A stretch of 64,000 nt of DNA from Ignavibacteriota bacterium (GTDB taxonomy: Bacteria; Bacteroidota; Ignavibacteria; Ignavibacteriales; Ignavibacteriaceae): positions 1,835,985 to 1,899,984 of the forward strand of contig CP053446.1 of assembly GCA_013285405.1 (NCBI GenBank). Direction: 5' to 3'. Position 1 is the stretch's first letter. Each line of letters begins with the position of its first letter. Below the pieces are notes generated by a model. It saw only the letters and a program-made list of their open reading frames with translations, was not told where the DNA came from and made no database searches. The translations under genes were made by a program, and so were the position numbers. This document shows positions 26,004-36,000 of the stretch, in pieces.

Positions 26004-26052
26004 GTACCACAGATTATTGGCAAAGCCATTCCTTCGGAATAATCTGTGCTAC
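26004..26052. repeat. Dispersed palindrome GTACCACAGATTATT, copy 3
   Basis: Arms GTACCACAGATTATT and AATAATCTGTGCTAC around GGCAAAGCCATTCCTTCGG; same family as 21249-21297. Otherwise the 25830-26136 gap holds only the diverged direct repeat 26059-26129. Confidence 0.7.
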
Positions 26053-26058
26053 ACATTA

Positions 26059-26129
26059 CAATACAATATGTATATACACCAGAATTTTCCAATCATTCTG
26101 AAGGTGTTCGAGTTAAGGTTCAATAATTT
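26059..26129. repeat. Diverged third copy of the RAYT-flanking direct repeat
   Basis: CAATACAATATGTATATACACC ... AAGGTGTTCGAGTTAAGGTTCA corresponds to the start and end of the repeats at 23348 and 24142 with the middle shortened. Confidence 0.6.
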
Positions 26130-26136
26130 ATTTTAT

Positions 26137-26883
26137 TCATTTCTCGTCTGCAAATCTGTTTCTCAATTCAACCGGATTTCTTGATTTGCTCTTCATCTTC
26201 AGATTCAACATTTCAACAAAAACAGAAAATGCCATTGCAAAATAGATGTAACCTTTTGGAATATGCTGTTCAAATCCTTCTGCAATAAGTGAAACACCGA
26301 TCAAGAGCAAAAAGGCAAGCGCAAGCATTTTAACTGTAGGATGTTTGTCAACAAAATCACTTATACTTTTTGAGGATATCATCATCACTCCGACAGCAAT
26401 AATAACGGCGAGAATCATTATCATTAGGTTATTTGCCATACCGACTGCTGTAATGACTGAGTCGAGTGAAAAAACAATATCAAGCAAAATAATTTGAGTG
26501 ATAACATTTGTAAATGATTTAGCAACTTTTGCACTTCTGTGTCCTTCTTCACCTTCCAGCTTATCGTGAATTTCAAAAGTGCTTTTTGCAATCAGAAATA
26601 ATCCGCCGCCAATAAGTATTAAATCTCTTCCACTTATTTCCTGACTTAAAACTGTAAATAAAGGAAGCGTTAGTTTCATTATCCACACAATTGAAAAGAG
26701 CAGAAGAATTCTCGTGATCATTGCGAGCGCAAGACCTATGAGCCTGGCTTTATTCTGCTGTTCTTTAGGAAGCTTTCCGGAAAGAATTGAAATAAAAATT
26801 ATGTTGTCAATGCCGAGAACAATTTCAAGCACTGTTAATGTTAATAATGCAATTAGCGATTCAGGTTGTGTAATCCATTCCAA
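26137..26883 (-). CDS. TerC-family integral membrane protein
   Basis: 248 residues with about seven transmembrane helices and the two family motifs LEIVLGIDNIIFISIL (N-terminal) and LLDIVFSLDSVITAVG (middle), whose Asp residues are thought to bind metal ions. TerC/YgdQ-type proteins are implicated in metal export (Mn) and in metallation of exported enzymes. No CBS or CorC domain is fused. Monocistronic, followed by repeats. Confidence 0.92.
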   Translation of the reverse strand: MEWITQPESLIALLTLTVLEIVLGIDNIIFISILSGKLPKEQQNKARLIGLALAMITRILLLFSIVWIMKLTLPLFTVLSQEISGRDLILIGGGLFLIAKSTFEIHDKLEGEEGHRSAKVAKSFTNVITQIILLDIVFSLDSVITAVGMANNLMIMILAVIIAVGVMMISSKSISDFVDKHPTVKMLALAFLLLIGVSLIAEGFEQHIPKGYIYFAMAFSVFVEMLNLKMKSKSRNPVELRNRFADEK

Positions 26884-26954
26884 AGTATTATTCCGATTTT
26901 GTTAAAAAATGTTTTGAAAATTAATAATTATTAGATCAAAATTTCGCAGTACAG

Positions 26955-26987
26955 AAAGATGACATCTTTCTAAAAGATGTCATCTTT
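26955..26987. repeat. REP-like palindrome, GATGACATC family (dispersed copy)
   Basis: AAAGATGACATCTTT and AAAGATGTCATCTTT separated by 3 bp, between terC and ybaK; 3 kb from the RAYT gene. Confidence 0.85.
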
Positions 26988-26993
26988 AAACAA

Positions 26994-27472
26994 TCAAATT
27001 AAATCAGCAAAATTACCTTCGATAATTCTTACCAGGTCTTCAGGTTTAATCATTATCTGCATTCCTCTTACTCCGCACTGATAGAAATTTCTTCAAATAG
27101 TTGAGCTGTTTCATCAATAAAAGTCGGATAATGTTTCTTCATTCCGATTGGCGAACAACCTCCTTTTATGTAACCGGTTAATGGAAGCAGTTCCTTTTCT
27201 TTTATCATTTCAATTTTTTTATCACCGCAGGCAACAGCAGCTTTTTTCAAATTCAACTCTTCAGTGACCTGAATACAGAAAACATTAATCCCGGTTTTTT
27301 CTCCTCTTGTTACAAGTGTTTTGAAAACTCTTTCCGGCTCAATTCCAATTTTATTTGCAACAGTAATTCCGCTCAAATCACTTTCATCAATGTCATAAGA
27401 TAAAATAGAATGGAGAATGTTTTGAGTTTCGAGCAATCGAATTGCATTGGTCTTTTGAGTTTTTCCCAAAGG
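26994..27472 (-). pseudogene. ybaK: YbaK/EbsC-type aminoacyl-tRNA deacylase, C-terminal frameshift
   Basis: Cys-tRNA(Pro)/Cys-tRNA(Cys)-type deacylase that clears mischarged tRNA. The main frame (stop at 27068) has KTNAIRLLE, the catalytic-Lys strand VFKTLV and GGCSPIGMKK with PTFIDETAQLFEEISISA, then ends abruptly. Shifting frame by one base continues GVRGMQIMIKPEDLVRIIEG to the stop at 26994, which matches the normal family C-terminus (GLDIELAPEDL-like). One base is missing near AGTGCGGAG (about 27070-27076). TTG 27472 fits the family N-terminus and has GAAGGA upstream; TTG 27487 is the alternative. The protein may lose its last 24 residues or the deletion may be a sequence error. Confidence 0.85.
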
Positions 27473-27492
27473 GATTCCTTCGAACAATTTTC

Positions 27493-28272
27493 TTACAGAT
27501 CTTTTTTTATTTCTTCGTACGAGAGCTCTAATGATTCTGCCGACAAAAGAAATTTTGTATAATCTTTTTGCGGGTTATCAAATACTTCCTTTGTAATTCC
27601 GCTTTCAACTATCTCGCCATCTTTAAGAATGATCACTTTGTTTGCAAGATTTCTGAGAATACGTAAATCGTGACTGATGCTTATCATCGTTAGGTTTAAT
27701 TCTCCATTCAATTTTCTGAAAAGTTTAATAAGAATTAATTGCGATTCGACATCCTGTGCAGAAAATGGTTCATCGAGAATAAGCAAACCCGGTTTTACTG
27801 CAAGCAATCTTGCAAGCGCAGCTCTTTGCTGTTCACCACCACTTAATTCCATTCCTCTTCTATCGTATAATTCTTTTGGGAATCCAACAGAGTTTAACAC
27901 TTTCTCTCGCTGAATCTCAATACTATTTCTATCAACTCCGGAAATTTCCAATGCTTCATCAATTATCTTCTGAATTTTTCTGAATGGATTTAAGATCTCC
28001 CCATGGTTTTGAAATAAAATTTGAACCGGACTGCTTTTTCTTTTTCCTTTTTGTGAATCAGAACTTAAAATTATTTTTCCGCTATCCGGTTTTATCAATC
28101 CTGCAATAACTTTAGCCAGTGTTGATTTTCCTCCGCCTGATTCCCCGCAGATACCGATAATTTCTCCAGCTTCAACTTCAAAAGAAACATTCTTTAAGAT
28201 ATGGAAACGTTTCTTCGTTTCTTCTTTTGCGATAACTGAGTATGAAATGTTTTCAACCTTAAGCAGAGACAT
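27493..28272 (-). CDS. Oligopeptide ABC transporter ATPase (DppF/OppF-like)
   Basis: Second ATPase of a peptide/nickel-type importer, about 259 residues from ATG 28272. Walker A GESGGGKST, signature LSGGEQQRAALARLL, Walker B LLILDEPF and switch His (ISISHDL) are all present, with the OppF-type QILFQNHGEILNPF Q-loop. The start overlaps the stop of the DppD-like gene by 14 bp, so translation is coupled. The cognate permeases and binding protein are divergently encoded at 29103-33026. Confidence 0.92.
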   Translation of the reverse strand: MSLLKVENISYSVIAKEETKKRFHILKNVSFEVEAGEIIGICGESGGGKSTLAKVIAGLIKPDSGKIILSSDSQKGKRKSSPVQILFQNHGEILNPFRKIQKIIDEALEISGVDRNSIEIQREKVLNSVGFPKELYDRRGMELSGGEQQRAALARLLAVKPGLLILDEPFSAQDVESQLILIKLFRKLNGELNLTMISISHDLRILRNLANKVIILKDGEIVESGITKEVFDNPQKDYTKFLLSAESLELSYEEIKKDL

Positions 28273-29020
28273 TGCTGATCTCATTAAATGATCTAACAAA
28301 ATTTTTAATATTGTCATCAGCTGAAGTCATAAATTCATCCGGAGAATAAAATTGTGAAAGTGTTCCATCGGATAAGTAGGCTATTTTATCCGATGATTTA
28401 ATTGCAAAGTTTATATCCTGGGTTACAATCAAAACTGACTTATTATTATCCCGGACATAATTTTTAACCTTTAATAAAATTAAATTCATTACAGCATAAT
28501 CAACTCCTGAAGTTGGCTCATCGAGAATTAATAAATCAGGATTTGCAAGAAGAGCAAGCACAATTAAAAGTCTTTGCGCCATTCCACCACTTAATTCGTA
28601 CGAATACAGTTCTGAAAGATTTTTGTAAGCGGGCAACTGAAAATAAATCAGCAATTCTTCAATCTTGAGTGGGCTTATGTTCGATAAGTCAAAGTAGTAT
28701 TTAATTTTTTTAAGCGGATCGAGACTATTCGCTGCATCCTGAAAAACATATCTGATATTATACTGTCTGATATTTCTTATATTCTCTGCAGATGTGTTTA
28801 ACAAGTTGGTTGAATTAAAAATGACTTTGCCTGTGATTTCAAAATCAACTTTTGGGAGAAGATCTGTAAGTGCCTTGATGAGAGTTGATTTTCCCGAACC
28901 ATTTTTCCCAAGTATTGTGTAGATTTTTCCTGAAACAATTTCAAATTTTATATCTGAAAGTAACTTTCGTTTCATTTCATCATTGATAATTGATACAGAA
29001 TTAATGTTTACACTAAGCAT
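28259..29020 (-). CDS. Oligopeptide ABC transporter ATPase (DppD/OppD-like)
   Basis: First ATPase of the importer, about 253 residues from ATG 29020. Walker A GKNGSGKST, Q-loop YVFQDAANSLDPLKK, signature LSGGMAQRLL, Walker B LLILDEPTSG. The switch position reads VTQDIN (Gln in place of the usual His), which may lower ATPase activity and leave the second ATPase as the better catalytic site. The longer upstream frame is unsupported. The 82-bp gap to the divergent binding-protein gene must hold both promoters. Confidence 0.9.
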   Translation of the reverse strand: MLSVNINSVSIINDEMKRKLLSDIKFEIVSGKIYTILGKNGSGKSTLIKALTDLLPKVDFEITGKVIFNSTNLLNTSAENIRNIRQYNIRYVFQDAANSLDPLKKIKYYFDLSNISPLKIEELLIYFQLPAYKNLSELYSYELSGGMAQRLLIVLALLANPDLLILDEPTSGVDYAVMNLILLKVKNYVRDNNKSVLIVTQDINFAIKSSDKIAYLSDGTLSQFYSPDEFMTSADDNIKNFVRSFNEISNVSA

Positions 29021-29102
29021 TTGTCGAAATGTTGTTTTTCTTTTAGTCAACAAAATAATAAATTGACATGAGAAATTACTATTTGTAATGCAAATCTCCT
29101 GA
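29021..29102. promoter_or_regulatory. Divergent promoter region of the peptide transporter
   Basis: 82 bp between the ATPase genes (minus) and the binding protein/permease operon (plus). It must contain two promoters. A small inverted repeat ATTACTATTTGTAAT is present; no consensus elements are identified with confidence. Confidence 0.4.
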
Positions 29103-30761
29103 ATGAACAATAAAAAAATAAAACTACTCCAATCAGCATTCCTGCTTTTAGTATTAATTTCCTGCAATTCAAATCCGTCATCTGAAAATAATCGGATCGT
29201 TATCGGAATTCCTGCCGATGTTCAGACATTCAATACACTATTTGCCTTCAGCTATGAGGAAAGCGCGATTACTGATTTACTTTATCCCGGCTTGCTTGAC
29301 TTTCGCTGGAATGATGACAAAGGTGAGTTGGAAGCATATCCAATGATTGCGAAAAGCTGGCAGTGGTCCGCTGATTCTTCTTCACTAAAATTTATTTTGA
29401 GAGATGACATAAAGTGGAGTGATGGTAAAAACCTGACAACCGATGACGTTGTTTTTTCGTATGATTTGTTTTCCGATCCGGAAGTCAAGAGCCGTTTGAC
29501 AGGAACTTTCAATTATATGTTTGTTGATTCGATGGGTCAAATCGATATTCAAAAAACATTTGTGATTATTTCACAGAATGAATTTGATATAAATTTTCCG
29601 GAAAAATCTTTTATCGACCTTAACAAGGTTTCAATTCCGGTAATTCCAAAACATATTTTTGTTGGGTTAAATCGAAACGAAATTTCAACCAGCACAATTA
29701 ATTTCAGTCCCGTCTCGTGTGGTCCATTTAAATTAAAAAAATGGAAAAAAAATCAATCAATAATTCTTGAGGCAGATAGTAATTCTTTTCTGTTTAATAC
29801 TGCTCAGACATCAGAAATAATTTTTAAAATTATTCCTGATTACACTTCAAGAATTTTACAACTTAAGAAAGGCGATATTGATTTAGTTGAGTTAATAAAA
29901 GTGGAAGATATAGAAGATTTCAAATCACTGAGTAATTTATCAATCTTTAATAACGTCGGCAGAGAATATGATTATATAGGCTGGAACAATATTGATCCTG
30001 AGGAATTTTCAAGTGGGAAAGTCAAACCAAATAAATTATTCGGCAATAAAAATGTTCGCAGAGCATTAACAATAGCAATCAACCGAAAAGAAATCCTGAG
30101 CGAATACTTGTTAAACAAAGGAACGCTTGCATCAACACCCGTATCACCAATCTTCAAATCATTTTTCGATGAGAATTTAAAACCTTATGAATATAATCCG
30201 GATGAAGCAAAAACAATTTTAGCAGAAGAAGGCTGGAAAGATGAAGATAAAAATGGGATACTTGAAAACGGGAAAACTGAATTCAGATTTACATTGTATT
30301 ATCCTGTTGGAAACCCTTTGAGGGAATTTGCATCAGTTGTTGTGAAGAATAATCTGAAAGCAATTGGAATTGAGGTTACATTGGAAAAGATGGAGATGGG
30401 AACATTTATTGATTATCTTTATGAAAGAAAATTAGATTCGTGGATGGCAGGCTGGGGAATTCCGATTCCACTTGAACTTAAACCTTATTGGTATTCCGAT
30501 CCGAATATCGGTGTGTTAAATTTTGCTTGCTATGGAAGTTCCGAAACAGATAGTGTTCTTAATCAATTAGATTCGAAAATTATCAATGAGTACAAAATAA
30601 TATTGATAAAAAAATTTCAGACAATCATTCATCAGGATGAACCGGTTTCTTTTCTTTATTGGACACCTAATATTATCGTTTATAACCATCGGATAAAAAA
30701 TATAAACATAACTCCGTATGGAGTTCTTGCTCATTGCTGGGAGTGGATTTTGAATGAATAA
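29103..30761 (+). CDS. Peptide-binding lipoprotein of ABC transporter (SBP_bac_5)
   Basis: 552 residues: lipobox VLISCN, then the extracellular solute-binding family 5 fold (RIVIGIPADVQTFNTLF, LKFILRDDIKWSDGKNLTTDDVVFSYD, NKNVRRALTIAINRKEI, YNPDEAKTILAEEGWKDEDKNG). It is expected to capture oligopeptides (or a related ligand) in the periplasm. First gene of a plus-strand operon continuing with two permeases, a kinase and an activator, all with overlaps or gaps of 3 bp or less. Confidence 0.93.
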   Translation: MNNKKIKLLQSAFLLLVLISCNSNPSSENNRIVIGIPADVQTFNTLFAFSYEESAITDLLYPGLLDFRWNDDKGELEAYPMIAKSWQWSADSSSLKFILRDDIKWSDGKNLTTDDVVFSYDLFSDPEVKSRLTGTFNYMFVDSMGQIDIQKTFVIISQNEFDINFPEKSFIDLNKVSIPVIPKHIFVGLNRNEISTSTINFSPVSCGPFKLKKWKKNQSIILEADSNSFLFNTAQTSEIIFKIIPDYTSRILQLKKGDIDLVELIKVEDIEDFKSLSNLSIFNNVGREYDYIGWNNIDPEEFSSGKVKPNKLFGNKNVRRALTIAINRKEILSEYLLNKGTLASTPVSPIFKSFFDENLKPYEYNPDEAKTILAEEGWKDEDKNGILENGKTEFRFTLYYPVGNPLREFASVVVKNNLKAIGIEVTLEKMEMGTFIDYLYERKLDSWMAGWGIPIPLELKPYWYSDPNIGVLNFACYGSSETDSVLNQLDSKIINEYKIILIKKFQTIIHQDEPVSFLYWTPNIIVYNHRIKNINITPYGVLAHCWEWILNE

Positions 30762-31752
30762 TATTTTTAAATCCGGCAATATGAAAATATTATTTCTCAG
30801 AATTCTCTCGTCATTGTTGACACTTTTCCTGCTGGTGAGCTTATTATTTTTCCTGATCAGATTGTCACCGGGAGATCCGTCGGACAAGTATATTTCTGCT
30901 AAACTTGGCAACGTGCTTTCAAAGAAAGTTGAGCAGGAATTTTCACTTAACCAGCCAATTACACAACAATATATTTCATTTGTATCAAATATTTTCAGAG
31001 GAGAATTGGGAATCTCCTATAATTACCATCAGCCTGTATTTAAAGTAATCTGGGAATATTTTTCTTTTACAATAATTTTTGCATTACTCAGCTTTTCTAT
31101 TCAAATCAGTTTAAGTATCTGGCTTGCAATCAAAGTTTCCAGAAGGAAAAACAGAATTGCAGAAAAATTAACTGAGAATCTCGCTTTGTTTGTATATTCA
31201 ATTCCAGCATTCGTTCTTGGTGTGGGGCTTATTTTAATTTTCTCAGTTGAAATTGATTTGCTGCCAATTTCCAGTGTGCAGTCCATCGATTATGATGAAA
31301 TGAATTTCTTATCTCAATTGCTAGACTTGTTAAGTCATTTGATTTTACCATTAATTACTTTGTCGGTTCCGGGGATAGCTATGTTCTATAAATATATTAA
31401 AGAAAGTATGGACGAAGTTGTGCATAAAACTTTTATTACTAATTTGAAATCTTCAGGAGTAAATGATAAAATTATTTTCAGAAAGCATGTACTCCCTAAT
31501 GCATTGAAGCCATTGATTTCAGTTGCGGGAGTTGAGCTGGGAATTCTTCTTGGCGGAACATTAATTACCGAAGTTATATTCAGTCTCCCCGGAATGGGCA
31601 GATTGGCGATTGATTCAATATTATCAAGAGATTATCCGTTAGTGATTGGATGTGTTTTTACAGCAGGTGCAGTTGTAATAATTGCAAATTTTTTGGCTGA
31701 TATAGTAAAATTGAAAGTTGATAAAAGATTAATCAGAGGAATTCTGAATTGA
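30754..31752 (+). CDS. Peptide ABC transporter permease (DppB/OppB-like)
   Basis: 332 residues, six transmembrane helices, N-terminal LLSLLFFLIRLSPGDPSDKYI and the EAA-type loop with GLLGGTLITEVIFSLPGMGRL (here GILLGGTLITEVIFSLPGMG). Overlaps the binding-protein gene by 8 bp. ATG 30781 (MKILFLRILSS) is a plausible alternative start. Confidence 0.92.
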   Translation: MNNIFKSGNMKILFLRILSSLLTLFLLVSLLFFLIRLSPGDPSDKYISAKLGNVLSKKVEQEFSLNQPITQQYISFVSNIFRGELGISYNYHQPVFKVIWEYFSFTIIFALLSFSIQISLSIWLAIKVSRRKNRIAEKLTENLALFVYSIPAFVLGVGLILIFSVEIDLLPISSVQSIDYDEMNFLSQLLDLLSHLILPLITLSVPGIAMFYKYIKESMDEVVHKTFITNLKSSGVNDKIIFRKHVLPNALKPLISVAGVELGILLGGTLITEVIFSLPGMGRLAIDSILSRDYPLVIGCVFTAGAVVIIANFLADIVKLKVDKRLIRGILN

Positions 31753-33026
31753 AGTCTGGAATTAAAATAATTCATTGGATAATTTTTGTCTGGATATGTA
31801 TTGCTATACTTCAGTTTAATTTGATTATAGAATACTATTCTCTAATTGCAGCCTGGTTTGGTTTACTATTTAGCGATTCATCATCCGCATTCTCTTTTCT
31901 CACTTTCAGTTTGATTGATTCAATGCTTTCGGTAGTAATTTTTTTGATAATTATCTTAATTATTATTTTATACAGAAATAGAATCCGATTGTTAAAAACG
32001 AAATTAAATTTTTCTTTCGCTGTTCTGACCTTGCTATTATTCGTTTTTTTATTTGCACCAATCATTACAAATGAAAATTCCGGGTTTTCAAAAAATTTAT
32101 CAGTGACAAAACTTCTTCCGCCATTCACTTCAGTTAGTGAAATAGTACTAAATACAAACATGCCGCATAAGTTATTAACTGAGGAATCATTCAGAATAAA
32201 ATTAGACAGAACAATTAAACCTCCTTTCAACGATAATATTATATTAGCTGACAGTGTGAATATTTCTGATTCTGTGATTTATTATCAGGGTAATCAAGTC
32301 AATACAATCGGAAAAAACCTGGCAGATGAAACAGGAATTCAAATAAGGAAAAAATTTTATTTACTTGGAACTGATGAATACGGACGTGATGTTTTTGCAA
32401 GATTAATTTATGGAAGTCGTGTCTCAATAACTGTTGGTCTAAGTGCAGTTGTTCTGTCATTTATAATCGGAATAATTTTAGGATTTATAGCCGGCTATCG
32501 TGGTGGATTTATTGATATTATTTTAAATAGATTCACTGAAATGTTTTTAGCATTCCCTGTAATTTATCTTATTGTATTAATATTAGCTCTTTTCGGAAGT
32601 TCAATCTTTTCTGTTATAATTGTTCTGGGAATATCCGGATGGATGAATCTTTTCAAAATTGTTAAAACTGAAGTCTTGTCAATAAAACAAAAAGATTTTT
32701 TTGCATCTGCTGAACTTATAGGCTTAAAAAATTCACTTCTTCTTAAAAAAGAAATTTTTCCTGTTATTGTTTATCCGGTTATTATAAACCTAATATTTTT
32801 ATTCAGCAATATTATTCTTGCGGAAGCCGCTTTAAGTTATCTCGGATTAGGCACAGGCAGTTCATACCCATCCTGGGGTTCAATGATTAATTCTGGACAA
32901 GAATATATAACAAAAGCCTGGTGGTTAATTGTTTTTCCGGGAGCCGCATTAATCTTAACATTATTTACATTTAATTCTGCAGGAAAAAATCTTGGAAAGC
33001 TGTTGAATCCTGGAATAGTGAAATGA
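31749..33026 (+). CDS. Peptide ABC transporter permease (DppC/OppC-like)
   Basis: 425 residues, longer than the usual 290-300 because of an N-terminal extension with extra membrane segments (about 1-115) and a periplasmic insert (about 120-200) before the conserved LGTDEYGRDVFARLIYGSR. The permease core has six helices and LAEAALSYLGLG. Overlaps the previous gene by 4 bp (ATGA-like) and the kinase gene by 4 bp. The insert could contact the binding protein or periplasmic sensing parts (speculative). Confidence 0.92.
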   Translation: MKSGIKIIHWIIFVWICIAILQFNLIIEYYSLIAAWFGLLFSDSSSAFSFLTFSLIDSMLSVVIFLIIILIIILYRNRIRLLKTKLNFSFAVLTLLLFVFLFAPIITNENSGFSKNLSVTKLLPPFTSVSEIVLNTNMPHKLLTEESFRIKLDRTIKPPFNDNIILADSVNISDSVIYYQGNQVNTIGKNLADETGIQIRKKFYLLGTDEYGRDVFARLIYGSRVSITVGLSAVVLSFIIGIILGFIAGYRGGFIDIILNRFTEMFLAFPVIYLIVLILALFGSSIFSVIIVLGISGWMNLFKIVKTEVLSIKQKDFFASAELIGLKNSLLLKKEIFPVIVYPVIINLIFLFSNIILAEAALSYLGLGTGSSYPSWGSMINSGQEYITKAWWLIVFPGAALILTLFTFNSAGKNLGKLLNPGIVK

Positions 33027-36000
33027 TAAATACTCGTTATGAAATATTGAAAAAGCTTGGAGAGGGAAGAAGTAAAGTATTTCTTTGCCGTGATATTGAA
33101 TTTCCTGAAAAAGAATATGCTATTAAAATTCTTCCTGCAAAAGCAGATATAAAGGAAAAGGAGACATTTAAAAAAGAATATTTCACGCTTAATAAATTTG
33201 AACACTCAAACATAATTGAAGCTTATGAGCTTGGAACAGTTTATGAAACTGATGGAGAAGATGAAATTCAATCAGGTTCAATGTATATCGTGCTTGAGTA
33301 TTTTGATGGTAAAGAATTACTTTTTTCAGATAAAATTCGGGAAGAATCAAATCTGAAAGAGATTGTAAAACAAATTTGCTCTTCGCTTTATTATCTCCAT
33401 CAATCGAAATATATTTATTATGATTTAAAGCCTGAAAATATTCTGGTTTCTTATAAGGATGGAAGTCCAAAGGTTAAATTAATCGATCTTGGACTTGCTG
33501 AGTATTCACCTTCACCATCAGATTATGAAATAAAAGGTACCGCATATTATATAGCACCTGAGCTTCTAAAAAAGGAAATTCATACTCATTCAGTGGATTT
33601 TTATTCTCTCGGAATGATTATGTATCAGATTATTTATAATCATTTTCCATTTGAAGCAAATAGTGAGCTTGATATTTATAAATCCGCAATTGAGAACTCA
33701 TTTGAATTTCCGAGCTCGGATATTTTTTCTGAGAAGTTAATCAAGATTCTGAAAAAATTGCTGGATAAAGATATCAGTAAAAGATATTCATCGGCTCTGG
33801 AGATAATTAAGGATCTTGATTTCGAAATAGATTTAATGTTGAGCAAAGAGTTTTTACCGGCAAAAGTATTTTCTTCCCGTACAACCATACTAAAAAAATT
33901 ATCACAATACTTTGCAGATAAAACGAGCAGCGAGATTTATGCAATCAAAGGATTCGAAGGTGCAGGCAAATCATCACTGCTCGAGAAGATACTTGAGCAA
34001 AATAATGATGCGATGCTGATATCTGATGTCAGAGGAAAATCAGCAGATGAGTTAATTCGCTTTATTCTCAGACAAATATTTTTTTCAAAGAAAGTCTATC
34101 CTAATTTAAACACTGAAGCCAAATCCTTAGTGCTTAAGTTCCTTTCAGATAATAAGAAAAATGAAATTGATGAGTTACGTACAATTGTTGCAGCATTAAT
34201 TTCAAAAAGCACATTCATTTTGTTGATTGATGACTTCAATTTATACGATGAACTTGCAAGTGATCTTCTTTTGGAAATCATTCCTTTATTGCAGGTGAAT
34301 AATATTAAAGTTGTGGTCAATGAATCTCAATTGCATGACTTACTATCTGCCCGATTAAATAATGTAAAGTATATTGATTTGGGTTCATTCACTAACGATG
34401 AAATGTCCCAATTTCTGGAAGTAAGTTATTCAAAGGAAACTCAGATAGGAAAACTTAAAGAACTGATCGTTGCTAATGCCGATTTGATTCCGGGAAATAT
34501 TAAAGCGTTTATTAAAGATGCCATTCTGTTTGGAATTATGAAATTCTCAGATACAGGAGTGTCCTTTTCAGAAGATGAAAATAAAATCTCAGCTTTAACT
34601 GAAGCGCATTTTAGCATTTATGATTTGAGATTAGCAAATCTTTTAGAAAGAGAATTACTGACTGTTAAAATACTTTCTGCTCTGGATATAATTATAGATT
34701 TACATGGATTATCTCTGCTTCTTGGGATTTCAAGAGAAGAATCAGAAAGAATAGTGTCCAATCTTCAATTAAATAATATTACTCAAAAATTCAGCTCGGG
34801 GCAGGCTTTAATATTTACTTCAGAGGCAATTAAAAAATATATTTATGCTTCGATAGGAAATAAAAAGGAACTTCATTTTCACCTTGCAAAAAGGTTATCA
34901 GAAAAATTCCCATCATTATACAGAGTTGAAGAAGCCCGGCATTATGAACTTGCTGGGGAATTTCAAAAGTGCTTTATTCTTTTGATGGATGAAATTAATG
35001 AAGCAGAAAAAAAATCAGCATTTTCTTATGTGCAAAAATTGTTGTTCCATTTAATTCAATTTCCGCTTGATAAAGCATTACTGAATGATATAAAAATTAA
35101 ACTCAGTGAAATCTATTTCAAACTTGGTGATGTCAACGCATCATTGAACTTGATTGAAGAATTAAAAAGCATAAATCCAAAAAATAAAGTTGATAAGAAA
35201 ATATTGCGGATTGAGGGCAGTGCACTGATTGCTTCTGGTGAATATGAAGGCGGCAAAAAAGTAATCTCTGAACTTCTTCTCGGAATATCTGACCTAAGCG
35301 AAAAGTATGCTTTAAAAGTAGAATTAGCTCACGCCGATTTCGAATTAAAATTGTATGACAACGCAATTCAACAGTGCGATCTGCTCTTAGATGAAAGAGA
35401 ACTTTCAGATGAGTTAAAAGGTCGCTGTTATAATTTAAAAGGTATGATAAATATATATCAGAGCAATGATCTCCATTCTGCACTCGATAATTTTAAAAAT
35501 GCAAGTATAAAATTTAGTCAGGCAGGTCAGCTTGCGCGTGTAGCTGGGGCAGAAGTGAATATTGGTAATGTGTATAATATTTTAGGAAATTATGAACAAG
35601 CGGAAGCACACTTTCAAAATGCTTCTGGAATTAATCAGTTTATTGGAAATCTTGAACAAGAAGGGTTGCTTTTGCAAAATATAGGTATCTTCTATTTCAA
35701 TTGTCGGAAATTTGATAGTGCAATTCTATCATATCATAATGCAATAAAGATATTTTTAAATATCGGAAAAGATTCAAGCAGAGGTTTTGTTCTTTGGAAT
35801 CTTGGAGAAATTTATATTTCGGCTTGTGATTATGAGAAAGCATTTAATTCCCTGAATGAAGCTTATAAGTTATTCGATCAATTGAAAAATTATCATGAAT
35901 TATTAGATGTACTATTTATGAAAGGGAAACTATTTTACAAAATTGGAGATTTTCAAAAATTAGAAGAAATTATTCGCAATTTTCAAAAATTATATACTAT

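Noticed and set aside
26994..27062. Separate 22-residue peptide gene below ybaK
   Set aside because: The sequence is the out-of-frame C-terminus of YbaK.
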